Source: Hyphomicrobiales bacterium (lineage in GTDB: Bacteria > Pseudomonadota > Alphaproteobacteria > Rhizobiales > Rhizobiaceae). Taken from it: a DNA stretch of 64,000 bases. How positions within the stretch are numbered: the stretch's first letter is position 1; the number at the start of each line of letters is the position of its first letter. The notes beneath the pieces were generated by a model. It had not been told where the DNA came from. It saw only the letters and a list, made by a program, of their open reading frames with translations, and made no database searches. Location of the stretch: contig UBZT01000003.1 in assembly GCA_900470155.1 (NCBI GenBank), positions 124,001 to 188,000 on the forward strand. Reading direction: 5' to 3'. Both the position numbers and the translations under genes were made by a program. Of the stretch, positions 54,776 to 62,831 are shown one piece after another.

Positions 54776-55978
54776 ATGAGTAGCACCCAAATTCCGCTGA
54801 ATGTCGCTGCCGCCGAAGACCACTTGATGCGTTTTCTGTCTGTCGAGGGCGTAACCGGGCAGGAGGCGAATATTGCCGCTGCCGTTTGCGAGGCACTGAA
54901 AGCCGTTGGCGTCCCGGAATCGGCAATCCGCTTCGACGATGCCAACAGTCGCATTCCGCTGCCCACCGAAACGGGCAATCTTATCGTTGATCTGCCGGGA
55001 ACGCGGCCCGGCCCGCGTCTGTTGTTCTCGACGCATCTTGACACGGTGCCGCTATGCGCTGGCGCCAAGCCGAGGCGTGAGGGAGATCGCATCGTCTCCG
55101 ACGGGACGACGGCCCTTGGGGGCGATGCCCGCACTGGGGTCGCAGTTCTTGTCGTGGTTGCTGAAACGCTTCTGAAGAACAAGCTGCCCCATCCGCCGAT
55201 CACGCTACTGTTTACGGTGCGCGAGGAGAGCGGCCTGCATGGCGCGCGTGAACTGAACCCAGCCGATCTCAACGGTGCGGTCATGTGTATCAATGTCGAC
55301 GGCCAGTCTGCCTCCGATCTGATCATCGGGGCTGTGGGTCAGGAAAACTGGGAAGTGGAAATTATCGGTCGCGCCTCGCATGCCGGGGTGGCGCCGGACA
55401 AGGGAATCTCGGCAACGATGGTCGGCGCTATTGCGCTTGCCGGGGCCCGCAAGGAGGGCTGGTTCGGCAAAATCGTCAAATCAGACGGCCGCGGCACGAG
55501 CAATGTCGGCATATTCGGTGGCAAGGACAATACGTCTGCCGGTGATGCGACCAATGTCGTTACCGACTATGCTTTCATCAAGGGCGAGGCGCGCAGCCCC
55601 GAATCCAGCTTTGCTCTGAAAATTGCTGAAGGCTACAAGCAGGCATTTGCCAAAGCGCAGAGCGAAGTGACGGATCATGAGGGCGATACCGCCAAGGTGA
55701 ACTTTACGCACAAGGCGTCCTACCCGCCCTTCGAACTCGGCAAAGATACGCCGATTGTCAAACGTGCGGCCAAGGCGATGCAGATACTGGGGATTGAACC
55801 GGTCTATATCTTTTCTAATGGCGGCCTGGATGCCAACTGGCTCGACAAACATGGTGTTCCGACAATCACTATTGGTGCCGGTCAGGCCGAAATCCATACG
55901 ATCAAAGAATATGTCAACCTTACAGAGTTCGAGAAAGGCTGCCGCCTCGGCGTGCTTCTGGCAACGCTTGAAGACTAA
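54776..55978 (+). CDS. M20-family metallopeptidase (PepT-like)
   Basis: A 400-aa zinc peptidase. Metal and catalytic motifs: STHLDTVP (His ligand, catalytic Asp), GGDARTGVAVLV (bridging Asp) and FTVREESGLHGAREL (general base Glu and ligand Glu); the dimerisation domain holds IGRASHAGVAPDKGISA, and the last His ligand is in AGQAEIHTIKE. It is closest in style to tripeptidase T and carboxypeptidase-type M20 enzymes. TCCGGAGGGACACC precedes the ATG. It likely cleaves the solute brought in by the AbgT transporter. Confidence 0.92.
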   Translation: MSSTQIPLNVAAAEDHLMRFLSVEGVTGQEANIAAAVCEALKAVGVPESAIRFDDANSRIPLPTETGNLIVDLPGTRPGPRLLFSTHLDTVPLCAGAKPRREGDRIVSDGTTALGGDARTGVAVLVVVAETLLKNKLPHPPITLLFTVREESGLHGARELNPADLNGAVMCINVDGQSASDLIIGAVGQENWEVEIIGRASHAGVAPDKGISATMVGAIALAGARKEGWFGKIVKSDGRGTSNVGIFGGKDNTSAGDATNVVTDYAFIKGEARSPESSFALKIAEGYKQAFAKAQSEVTDHEGDTAKVNFTHKASYPPFELGKDTPIVKRAAKAMQILGIEPVYIFSNGGLDANWLDKHGVPTITIGAGQAEIHTIKEYVNLTEFEKGCRLGVLLATLED

Positions 55979-56194
55979 AGGTGTAAGCGAGACCCGGACA
56001 CCTTTCTAGCGCCGAAACATCGCGTACCGTCTCCGCGATATCTTCAATGGAACGTACCTTGCCGCCGTCCGGGGTGAGGGTCAGGAGACGGTTCTGCGGC
56101 AGGAGCCGGACGGGGCGGGTATCTGGTAAGCAAAATTTACCCGCTCTTGGACGTCTTGAATGGCCTGAGCAGGTCCAAGTGAGGAGCTGAGCGA

Positions 56195-58030
56195 TTGAGC
56201 CCGATAGCCTATATAGCCGTAATCATAGCCTCAGCCGTCGTCCTGTTCGTCTGGAACAAGCTGCCGGTTGTCGTGATAGCCATGTTGACGGCCCTGTCCC
56301 TGTGGGCCAGCGGCGTGTTGACGCTGGGTCAGGCGCTGGGCGGATTTGGTGATCCGGCCGTCATCTTTATCGCCTCGCTGTTCGTGGTCAGCTCCGGCCT
56401 TGAAGTGACCGGTGTCACGGCATGGGCGGGACAGCTGTTGATCCGCGGCGCGGGCGAAGAAAGCAGGACGCGGCTCCTGCTATTGACGATGGCTCTTGTT
56501 GCATTGCTGACGGCACTGATCAGCGTCAATGGGGCGGTTGCTGCCCTGTTGCCAGTCGTCGTCGTCATTGCCGTTCGCCTTCGGCGCAATTCATCTCAAC
56601 TGCTTATGCCTTTGGTCTTCGCGGCGCATGCCGGATCTTTGCTCGCATTGACCGGAACGCCGGTGAACGTGCTCGTGTCGGAAGCCGGGATCGACGCGGG
56701 TGTGGGCGGGTTCGGTTTCTTCGAATTCGCGCTTGTCGGCGTGCCTTTGCTGATCGGGACGATGGCCATCATTATCGTGTTCGGCGCAAAGCTGCTTCCC
56801 GAGCGCAATGGCGCGACCATGCCGGCCGACTTCAGCCGGCATGCCAAGACACTGGTTGAGCAATACGGGCTTGCGAGCGGGATTTATCAATTGCGGGTTC
56901 GGGCGAGTTCACCCTTTGTCGGGATGGCCGCATCCGAACTCAGCATGGCGGAGCATCCGGGGCTGCAACTTGTTGCTCTTCAGGAGGGAGAGACATCCGG
57001 CCCGCTGCGGCGCGCGCTTATCGCCGAAGGGGATCACATTGTGGTCCGAGGCGATGGAGAACTTGCGGCCGCTTTTGCAGCCCAAAAGCATATGGCATTT
57101 CGAGATGACAAGACGACAGGTCAGGGCGAGGAGACTTTGTTCAATCGCAGTTCCGGTCTGGCAGAAGTCGTCATCCCACCGCGCTCCGGCCTGATCGGCG
57201 AGACTGTGTTTCCTGGAATGGTGACCGACAGCGGCGACCTGATCATCCTTGCGGTGCAGCGTGCCGGTGATCAGGCGGAGGCCGGCAGCGTGACGCGGGA
57301 TGCTGGTGGTGTGGTGCTGCGCTCAGGCGATACGATGTTGTTGCAAGGTACCTGGAAAGCGCTCGACGTGCACCTGGATGATCCCGACGTTCTCGTCGTC
57401 AACTCGCCTGAGCTGGTGCGCCGTCAGGCCGTGCCGATGGGCCCCGGCGCGCGCCAGGCTGTTGTCATTCTGTTCGCGATGGTTCTGCTTCTGGCAACAG
57501 GCATAGTGCCGCCGGCCGTAGCCGGCTTGCTGGCTGCCGGTGCCATCATCCTGACCGGCATCATGAGCGTCGAACAATCCTACCGCGCCATAGGCTGGAC
57601 GACGGTCATCCTTGTCGGTGCGATGATGCCCTTGTCCACGGCCATGGTCGAAACCGGTGCAGCCCAGCTGATGGCCGAACATCTGGTTGCCCTTGTCGGC
57701 GATGCCGGACCCATGGCGCTGCTCGCCGGCTTGTTCCTTCTGACCGCCATTATGGGCCAGTTGATCAGCAACACGGCAACGGCGCTGATTGTCATTCCGA
57801 TTGGTGTCGCTGCTGCGACAGCAATGGGCATTTCCCCACGCCCCGTGCTGATGAGCACGGCCGTTGCCGCGGCGGCATCTTTCTTGACACCGATCGCAAC
57901 GCCAACAAATCTGATGGTGATGGGACCTGGCGGATACAATTTCAGTGACTACTGGAAGCTCGGATTGCCATTGTTGATCTGGTTCTTCGTGGTTTCCGTG
58001 TTCATCGTGCCGCTTATCTGGCGATTTTGA
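56195..58030 (+). CDS. SLC13/DASS-type carrier with TrkA-C domains
   Basis: A 611-aa transporter: about five N-terminal spans (SPIAYIAVIIASAVVLFVWN on), two tandem cytoplasmic TrkA-C (RCK-C) domains near residues 215-300 and 310-400, then about six C-terminal spans. TGTPVNVLVSEAG and IATPTNLMVMGPGGYNFSDY are the Asn-containing cation/substrate hairpins of SLC13 carriers. Members move sulfate, dicarboxylates or similar anions with Na+ or H+. The start is TTG at 56195, eight bases after GAGGAG, and the protein begins immediately with a span. Confidence 0.88.
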   Translation: MSPIAYIAVIIASAVVLFVWNKLPVVVIAMLTALSLWASGVLTLGQALGGFGDPAVIFIASLFVVSSGLEVTGVTAWAGQLLIRGAGEESRTRLLLLTMALVALLTALISVNGAVAALLPVVVVIAVRLRRNSSQLLMPLVFAAHAGSLLALTGTPVNVLVSEAGIDAGVGGFGFFEFALVGVPLLIGTMAIIIVFGAKLLPERNGATMPADFSRHAKTLVEQYGLASGIYQLRVRASSPFVGMAASELSMAEHPGLQLVALQEGETSGPLRRALIAEGDHIVVRGDGELAAAFAAQKHMAFRDDKTTGQGEETLFNRSSGLAEVVIPPRSGLIGETVFPGMVTDSGDLIILAVQRAGDQAEAGSVTRDAGGVVLRSGDTMLLQGTWKALDVHLDDPDVLVVNSPELVRRQAVPMGPGARQAVVILFAMVLLLATGIVPPAVAGLLAAGAIILTGIMSVEQSYRAIGWTTVILVGAMMPLSTAMVETGAAQLMAEHLVALVGDAGPMALLAGLFLLTAIMGQLISNTATALIVIPIGVAAATAMGISPRPVLMSTAVAAAASFLTPIATPTNLMVMGPGGYNFSDYWKLGLPLLIWFFVVSVFIVPLIWRF

Positions 58031-58208
58031 AACCCGCGCTTCTTTCATCGCGAGTTGACGAGGGCCAGCCTTATTTGGCAGCGCGCTGTATTTTGCCAGG
58101 GTGAGCAGATGTGGTGCTTGAACTGAGGCGGCCAATCGATATCGTGAATGTGCAAGATGGACGTCGACTGCAATTCGCTGTTCTGTTTGTTCGATGCCAA
58201 CCGAAGGG

Positions 58209-59996
58209 CTATTTTGATTTGACGAGCCCGGAAAACCCGGCGACAGCCAAGAGGCTGAGCGCCCAGCCGACGATGGACTGGAAAAAGAAATAGTTCAGCG
58301 TGAATGCCCCTTTGGGCTTGGTAGGATCCGGCCGCCAGAATTCCTTCTGCTCGATTGACAGAACCGGCAAAAGCACATCCAGAGAATACATCGGCGCGTT
58401 GAACTCTGGATAGCTCGATGCCTCTGGCTGCCGAAGGAAACAGGTGAGCTGATTTTCCCCGGCCATCGCTCGCCCTGCAAGCACTTGCGAACTTGATGGC
58501 ATATAGCGGTTTGAACTTTGATCAAGGCCACACATCGTCCACTCGGTCGAACGCAGCACGACGGGACTGTTTGGCTTAACCGCGCCCTGACCTTCGGCGA
58601 TATCAAACACCACGGCACCAATGGCCCAGAACATCACGAGCCAAATCAGCGCGAGCAGGGGTTGGCGACCGTACCGTACCGTGATGGCCAAAATGCCGTC
58701 GGTGATTGCCAGTGCGATACGCAAGGCAGGATTTCTTGCACGTGCCCGCCGCGCCCGACGTTGCAGCCGCTCCTTTTCAATGAGGACTGCGCGCGCGTCC
58801 TCATCATGCCCCATCGCACCCAGAACCATGGCAAGTTGCTCGTAAGGCTGTGGCCAGAAATCCGCCCTCCACCGATCTGGCGATTGCCGCGAAAGCCAAT
58901 CGAGCCGGTTCACAGCATCCACCGGTCCGCCGATGAAGGCGCCGTATTGGCACCGGTTCAGGAGCAAGTCGCCGGTCTTGGGCCAACTTTCTTGGGCGTC
59001 ATCGATTGCGCCGATTGTCGTGGCTGTCAGATCAAGCGTGCCGTTGATTGCGGCGCCCTGACGCAGAAAAAACGCACCTTCGACAGTTGCGCGATTGAGC
59101 CTGAGTGCATGGCCGCCAGGCTGTGACAGGGCTGCGCCCGTACAATCGATGTCACCGACGAAGCGCGCGCCAAGCAGGCGCGTTTCGCCCATAATCTTCG
59201 CCCCGCGCAGCGCAAGATCACCGCCGGCGACAATCCCGTCACCGTTGAGCGCAATTTCGCCCGGCCGAGTGATCTGGCCACCGACCGCGTTGACGTCGCC
59301 GCCCAGCCGCACCCCGGAAAGGTTGAGACCGCCCTTTATGTCGGCGCCGCGCATGAGTATCCCGCCTCTTGCCTCCAGGCCGCTGGCCTCGATCGCTATG
59401 CCCTCAGGTGATGCGATCGAAACGCCATCTGCCTCGAAACTGCCGCCGATCCGCGCGCCGGAGATCCGGATCTCTCCGGTCACGATCGCGCCGCGCACGG
59501 ATATACAACCGCGGGCTTCCAACCGATCCGCCTGCAGGCCGGGGAGGTGGGATCCGTCAAGAAAGAGATTGTCGATGATCGCTGACTGGAGGACCGGAGA
59601 TGCCTCGAAGCGGCAATCCTTGAGGCCGATATCGCGTGGGATACGACAGCCTTCCAAGTCAAGTATGCCGGTTATCCATGCTCCGCTGACCCGCACACCC
59701 TTTTCGTGCGAACGATAGCTGTTGTCTCCTAGAATGAGGAAACGCAAGAGTTCTGCACGCATGTTGCGTGTGTCATCTTCAAGCTCCGGCAAAAGCCCGT
59801 CACCCAATCGATCGAAGTTGCCTGAGCTTAGATAGGCGACGACCTTTGCTTCGGCTCCAGTGAACGGACGAAAGCTGTCGAGGCTGGATAAAACACCAAC
59901 GTGAGGGGGGATGAATGGAGGATTACCGTTCATGAGAGCTGTATCCGTCTGATGTCCTTGGCCGCATCGATCAAGCCAACTCTCCTTCTGCGACAT
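58209..59996 (-). CDS. Repeat-rich membrane-anchored protein, unknown function
   Basis: A 595-aa protein. Residues 60-360 consist of short beta-helix-like repeats (for example IRISGARIGGSFEADGV and GLNLSGVRLGGDVNAVGG), reminiscent of pentapeptide or bactofilin-like solenoids. A basic helix (ERLQRRARRARARNP) leads to two hydrophobic spans (about residues 440-475) and a final one at the C-terminus (FFFQSIVGWALSLLAVAGF). Topology suggests a cytoplasmic solenoid anchored in the inner membrane with a Cys-containing periplasmic loop. ATG 59996 has AGGG upstream; ATG 59933 is an alternative. I do not recognise a function. Confidence 0.75.
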   Translation of the reverse strand: MSQKESWLDRCGQGHQTDTALMNGNPPFIPPHVGVLSSLDSFRPFTGAEAKVVAYLSSGNFDRLGDGLLPELEDDTRNMRAELLRFLILGDNSYRSHEKGVRVSGAWITGILDLEGCRIPRDIGLKDCRFEASPVLQSAIIDNLFLDGSHLPGLQADRLEARGCISVRGAIVTGEIRISGARIGGSFEADGVSIASPEGIAIEASGLEARGGILMRGADIKGGLNLSGVRLGGDVNAVGGQITRPGEIALNGDGIVAGGDLALRGAKIMGETRLLGARFVGDIDCTGAALSQPGGHALRLNRATVEGAFFLRQGAAINGTLDLTATTIGAIDDAQESWPKTGDLLLNRCQYGAFIGGPVDAVNRLDWLSRQSPDRWRADFWPQPYEQLAMVLGAMGHDEDARAVLIEKERLQRRARRARARNPALRIALAITDGILAITVRYGRQPLLALIWLVMFWAIGAVVFDIAEGQGAVKPNSPVVLRSTEWTMCGLDQSSNRYMPSSSQVLAGRAMAGENQLTCFLRQPEASSYPEFNAPMYSLDVLLPVLSIEQKEFWRPDPTKPKGAFTLNYFFFQSIVGWALSLLAVAGFSGLVKSK

Positions 59997-60364
59997 GGCG
60001 AAGCCCTGTCGTCAAGTTCTGCCTGCAGCGTGTTTCGGTCAGAAACTCCCATGTGCTGACACGGTTTGAAGCCTGAGGCTCTGTGTCGCGCCGCCGCATG
60101 ATTGATAGATTTCTTCGTTTTGAACGAGGGTCAAGAACTAATGATGCTCCCGGCTGATGTAGGGCGAAAAAGCGTGACGGAGCAATGACATATCGGACGT
60201 AGCGCATAGTTTTCGGATTCCATGCCGATCACAGCCAGAGCCGCGTGGTGTTAAGCTCCAGCCGAATGCATGGGATCCATCCGGGTTGGCATAAGCGCAA
60301 GATCTAGCGGTTCCCTTGTCGACGGTTCTGACCACGTCTCCGTTCGCTTATTGAAGGTTGCGCG
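59997..60364. other. Divergent intergenic region, no gene recognised
   Basis: 368 bases between the solenoid protein (minus) and the antiporter operon (plus). It should hold both promoters. No hairpin, repeat or small gene stands out. Confidence 0.35.
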
Positions 60365-60895
60365 ATGTCCAAACTGCAGCAAAAAGACCATTCGAGCGGC
60401 GTGGCGTGGGCGCAAGGGTTTGTTTTCCTCTGGGGCTTCCTGTTTGCCGTATGGCTCGTGATCAATGCGACGTCGGAGTTTTCCGTCGTTCTTGTCGGTG
60501 CGGTCTTTTCATTTGCCCTGTCTGCGATCTTCGTCTGGCGAAGCGATGTCTGGCGTATCGGGTTTACCCCTCGCAAGCTCTACCACTTTCTCGCCTATAC
60601 GGGGGCTTTCTTCGTCGAGATGGTCAAGGCGAACATCAATATGATGCGTTATGTCTATGCGCCGCGCATCGAAATCCGTCCCGGCATCGTGAAGATCAAA
60701 TTACGGCTGAGGTCACCAATCGGGCGGTTGGCACTCGCCAATTCGATTGCTCTGACCCCCGGCTCGCTGGTCATGGACATCAGCGACGACGCCATGTTCA
60801 TTCACTGGCTCGACGTCAAGACGACAGATCCCGAGGCGGCGACAGGGATGATAGCTGGGGCTTTTGAAAAACATCTGGAGGTGGTGTTTGGCTGA
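60365..60895 (+). CDS. mnhE: Mrp/Mnh cation antiporter subunit E
   Basis: A 176-aa membrane protein of the MnhE/MrpE family: three hydrophobic spans in the first ~100 residues, the signature FFVEMVKANINMMRYVYAP, and a soluble C-terminal half with ALANSIALTPGSLVMDI. Subunit E is required for activity of the multi-subunit Na+(K+)/H+ antiporter. GAAGG precedes the ATG. First gene of the operon; its stop overlaps the mnhF start. Confidence 0.92.
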   Translation: MSKLQQKDHSSGVAWAQGFVFLWGFLFAVWLVINATSEFSVVLVGAVFSFALSAIFVWRSDVWRIGFTPRKLYHFLAYTGAFFVEMVKANINMMRYVYAPRIEIRPGIVKIKLRLRSPIGRLALANSIALTPGSLVMDISDDAMFIHWLDVKTTDPEAATGMIAGAFEKHLEVVFG

Positions 60896-61148
60896 CATCA
60901 TTCTGCAAATTGCAGTCATCCTGATTTTCTTCAGTATCGTGTTCGGTGTACTGCGCCTGATTATCGGCAGAACGTCCGTAGACCGGGTCGTTGCCATCGA
61001 CATGTTGACGGTTGTGTCGATCGCGATGATTGCGCTCTATGCGCATATTTCTGGGCGTTTCGTCTATATTGATGTTGCTCTGGTCTACGGGCTGTTGAGC
61101 TTTCTGGCTGTTCTCGCCATTGCCCGCTTCCTCGAAAAGGGGCCGTGA
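60888..61148 (+). CDS. mnhF: Mrp/Mnh cation antiporter subunit F
   Basis: An 86-aa three-span protein, MnhF/MrpF family (GRTSVDRVVAIDMLTVVSIA is the signature). The start is TTG at 60888 with GGAGG six bases upstream, overlapping the mnhE stop by eight bases; no ATG would retain the first span. Its stop overlaps the next gene as GTGA. Confidence 0.9.
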   Translation: MADIILQIAVILIFFSIVFGVLRLIIGRTSVDRVVAIDMLTVVSIAMIALYAHISGRFVYIDVALVYGLLSFLAVLAIARFLEKGP

Positions 61149-61396
61149 CCAAAATGCTTGAACTGTTGATCCTCTTGGTCTGCGGTAGCATCCTCGTCAG
61201 TGGGGTTCTGGCTGTTCTGCTCGAGAGCCTGATGGCCGCGATGATCAGTGCGGGACTTGCCAGCCTGTTTGCTGCGGTTTCCTACTTACTTCTGGCTGCC
61301 CCCGATGTAGCGATGGCGGAGGCCGCCATCGGGTCCGGTCTTGCGACGTTGATTTTTCTCTATGCCATTCGCAAGACCAATGGCGAAAGGGAGTGA
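61145..61396 (+). CDS. MbhD-like (DUF4040) antiporter subunit
   Basis: An 83-aa three-span protein with LLAAPDVAMAEAAIGSGLAT, the DUF4040/MbhD motif. In canonical Mrp operons this domain is fused to the C-terminus of the large MrpA subunit; here it is a free gene as in archaeal Mbh-type complexes. The start is GTG at 61145 (GTGA overlap) or ATG at 61154. Confidence 0.85.
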   Translation: MTKMLELLILLVCGSILVSGVLAVLLESLMAAMISAGLASLFAAVSYLLLAAPDVAMAEAAIGSGLATLIFLYAIRKTNGERE

Positions 61397-61399
61397 CGC

Positions 61400-61747
61400 A
61401 TGGCTGAATTGATCGGCAGCATCCTGATCCTCATCGGTGCGTTTTTCCTGTTCTCTGCAGGTCTCGGTCTCCTGCGCATGCCCGATACCTTCACACGCAT
61501 CCAGGCCGGTACCAAGGCATCGACCCTCGGCAATATACTGGTCCTTGCCGGTCTTGGCATTTATCATCCGGATTGGACGCTGAAACTTCTGATCGTTGCC
61601 TACTTCATTCTCATGACCAATCCACTGTCATCGCACGCATTGTCGCGAGCGGCCTATGCGATCCGCACGCCTATGGCCCCGGGCACGATTGTTGACGCAT
61701 TGCGTAACGAGCAGGACGTGCTTGCAGGCAGGAGCGAGGAGACATGA
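61400..61747 (+). CDS. mnhG: Mrp/Mnh cation antiporter subunit G
   Basis: A 115-aa protein of the MnhG/MrpG family: three spans with LLRMPDTFTRIQAGTKASTLG between the first two. The C-terminal ~30 residues are hydrophilic. It follows the MbhD-like gene by three bases and overlaps the next gene by four. Confidence 0.92.
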   Translation: MAELIGSILILIGAFFLFSAGLGLLRMPDTFTRIQAGTKASTLGNILVLAGLGIYHPDWTLKLLIVAYFILMTNPLSSHALSRAAYAIRTPMAPGTIVDALRNEQDVLAGRSEET

Positions 61748-62439
61748 GCCGCTTTTTCAGCCTGCTGGTGCTCGTGGCTTTCGGAATTGTCTTCGCCGGA
61801 ATGATCGGCGCCTATGAGGAGCGCCAGATTCCGTCCGCGCTTGCAATTCGCTACCTGACGGATGTGCCACAGGTTCTCGGCGCACCAAATGTCGTGACTG
61901 GCATTCTGATTTCATTCCGTGGTTTTGACACGCTCGGCGAGGTCGCCGTGCTGTTCATGGTGGCGGCAAGTGTCGGTGTGCTTCTGGGTGCCAAGGATGA
62001 TACGCCGGCTGCAAAGGCGATATCTCAAGGTGAGCCGCGTCCGCCGAGCGAACTTGTGCGCAACGGGGCGGAAGTTGTGCTTCCACTGATATTCCTGTTC
62101 GGCGCCTACGTCATCATGAACGGCCATCTTTCTGCTGGTGGTGGGTTTCAGGGTGGTGCAGTCGTGGCCTCTGGCGCGATGCTGTTCATGCTCGCTTATC
62201 CTCGCGCGCGTATCAATCACACCATCCTCAGCATCACGGAATCTCTGGCGGGTGTCGTCTACGTGATGATCGGCATTCTCGGGATCGTGCTTGCCGGAGG
62301 TTTTCTAGACAGCAGCATCCTTCCGCGCGGCGCGTTCGGAGCATTCGTGAGCGCCGGTGCCATCCCGATCATCTCAGCGCTGCTCGGCGTCAAGGTCGGC
62401 GCTGAACTCAGTGTCATCATCGACCGTTTCCGTAGCTAA
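61744..62439 (+). CDS. mnhB: MbhE-MnhB fusion antiporter subunit
   Basis: A 231-aa membrane protein with two parts: an MbhE-like N-terminal half (NVVTGILISFRGFDTLGEVA) and an MnhB domain (PLIFLFGAYVIMNGHLSAGG, then GFQGGAVVASGAMLF). In typical Mrp systems the MbhE part belongs to MrpA, so the domains are redistributed here. About six to seven spans. Confidence 0.9.
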   Translation: MSRFFSLLVLVAFGIVFAGMIGAYEERQIPSALAIRYLTDVPQVLGAPNVVTGILISFRGFDTLGEVAVLFMVAASVGVLLGAKDDTPAAKAISQGEPRPPSELVRNGAEVVLPLIFLFGAYVIMNGHLSAGGGFQGGAVVASGAMLFMLAYPRARINHTILSITESLAGVVYVMIGILGIVLAGGFLDSSILPRGAFGAFVSAGAIPIISALLGVKVGAELSVIIDRFRS

Positions 62440-62459
62440 GCGTCACAAGACAAGGTGCC

Positions 62460-62831
62460 ATGATGGGATTGCCGATATCACAGATACTTCTTGCAACGGG
62501 ATTTGCACTGGTGCTTATCGGTTTCTGGGGCATTCTCAAGCACCGAAACATACTGCGCATCATCATCGGCTTTTCCCTTGTCGATACGGGGCTGCACATT
62601 GTCATGGTGGCGACAGGCTACATAACGGGCGGTACAGCGCCGATTGTCGATGAGGCTCTCTCCATTGCTGATGCAGCAGCCCGTTCCGTGGACCCGATCC
62701 CTTCGGCTCTCGTTGTCACGGCCATCGTGATTGGCTTTTCGGTGACGGCAATCATGCTGTCTTTCGCCATCGCGCTCTACCAGGCCACGAATACTCTTTC
62801 GATAGACGCGCTGACGGAGCAGAAATGGTAG
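62460..62831 (+). CDS. mnhC: Mrp/Mnh cation antiporter subunit C (NuoK-like)
   Basis: A 123-aa three-span protein homologous to NuoK and MrpC: FWGILKHRNILRIIIGFSLV and the C-terminal PSALVVTAIVIGFSVTAIML are the family motifs. Its stop overlaps the next start (ATGGTAG). Confidence 0.92.
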   Translation: MMGLPISQILLATGFALVLIGFWGILKHRNILRIIIGFSLVDTGLHIVMVATGYITGGTAPIVDEALSIADAAARSVDPIPSALVVTAIVIGFSVTAIMLSFAIALYQATNTLSIDALTEQKW

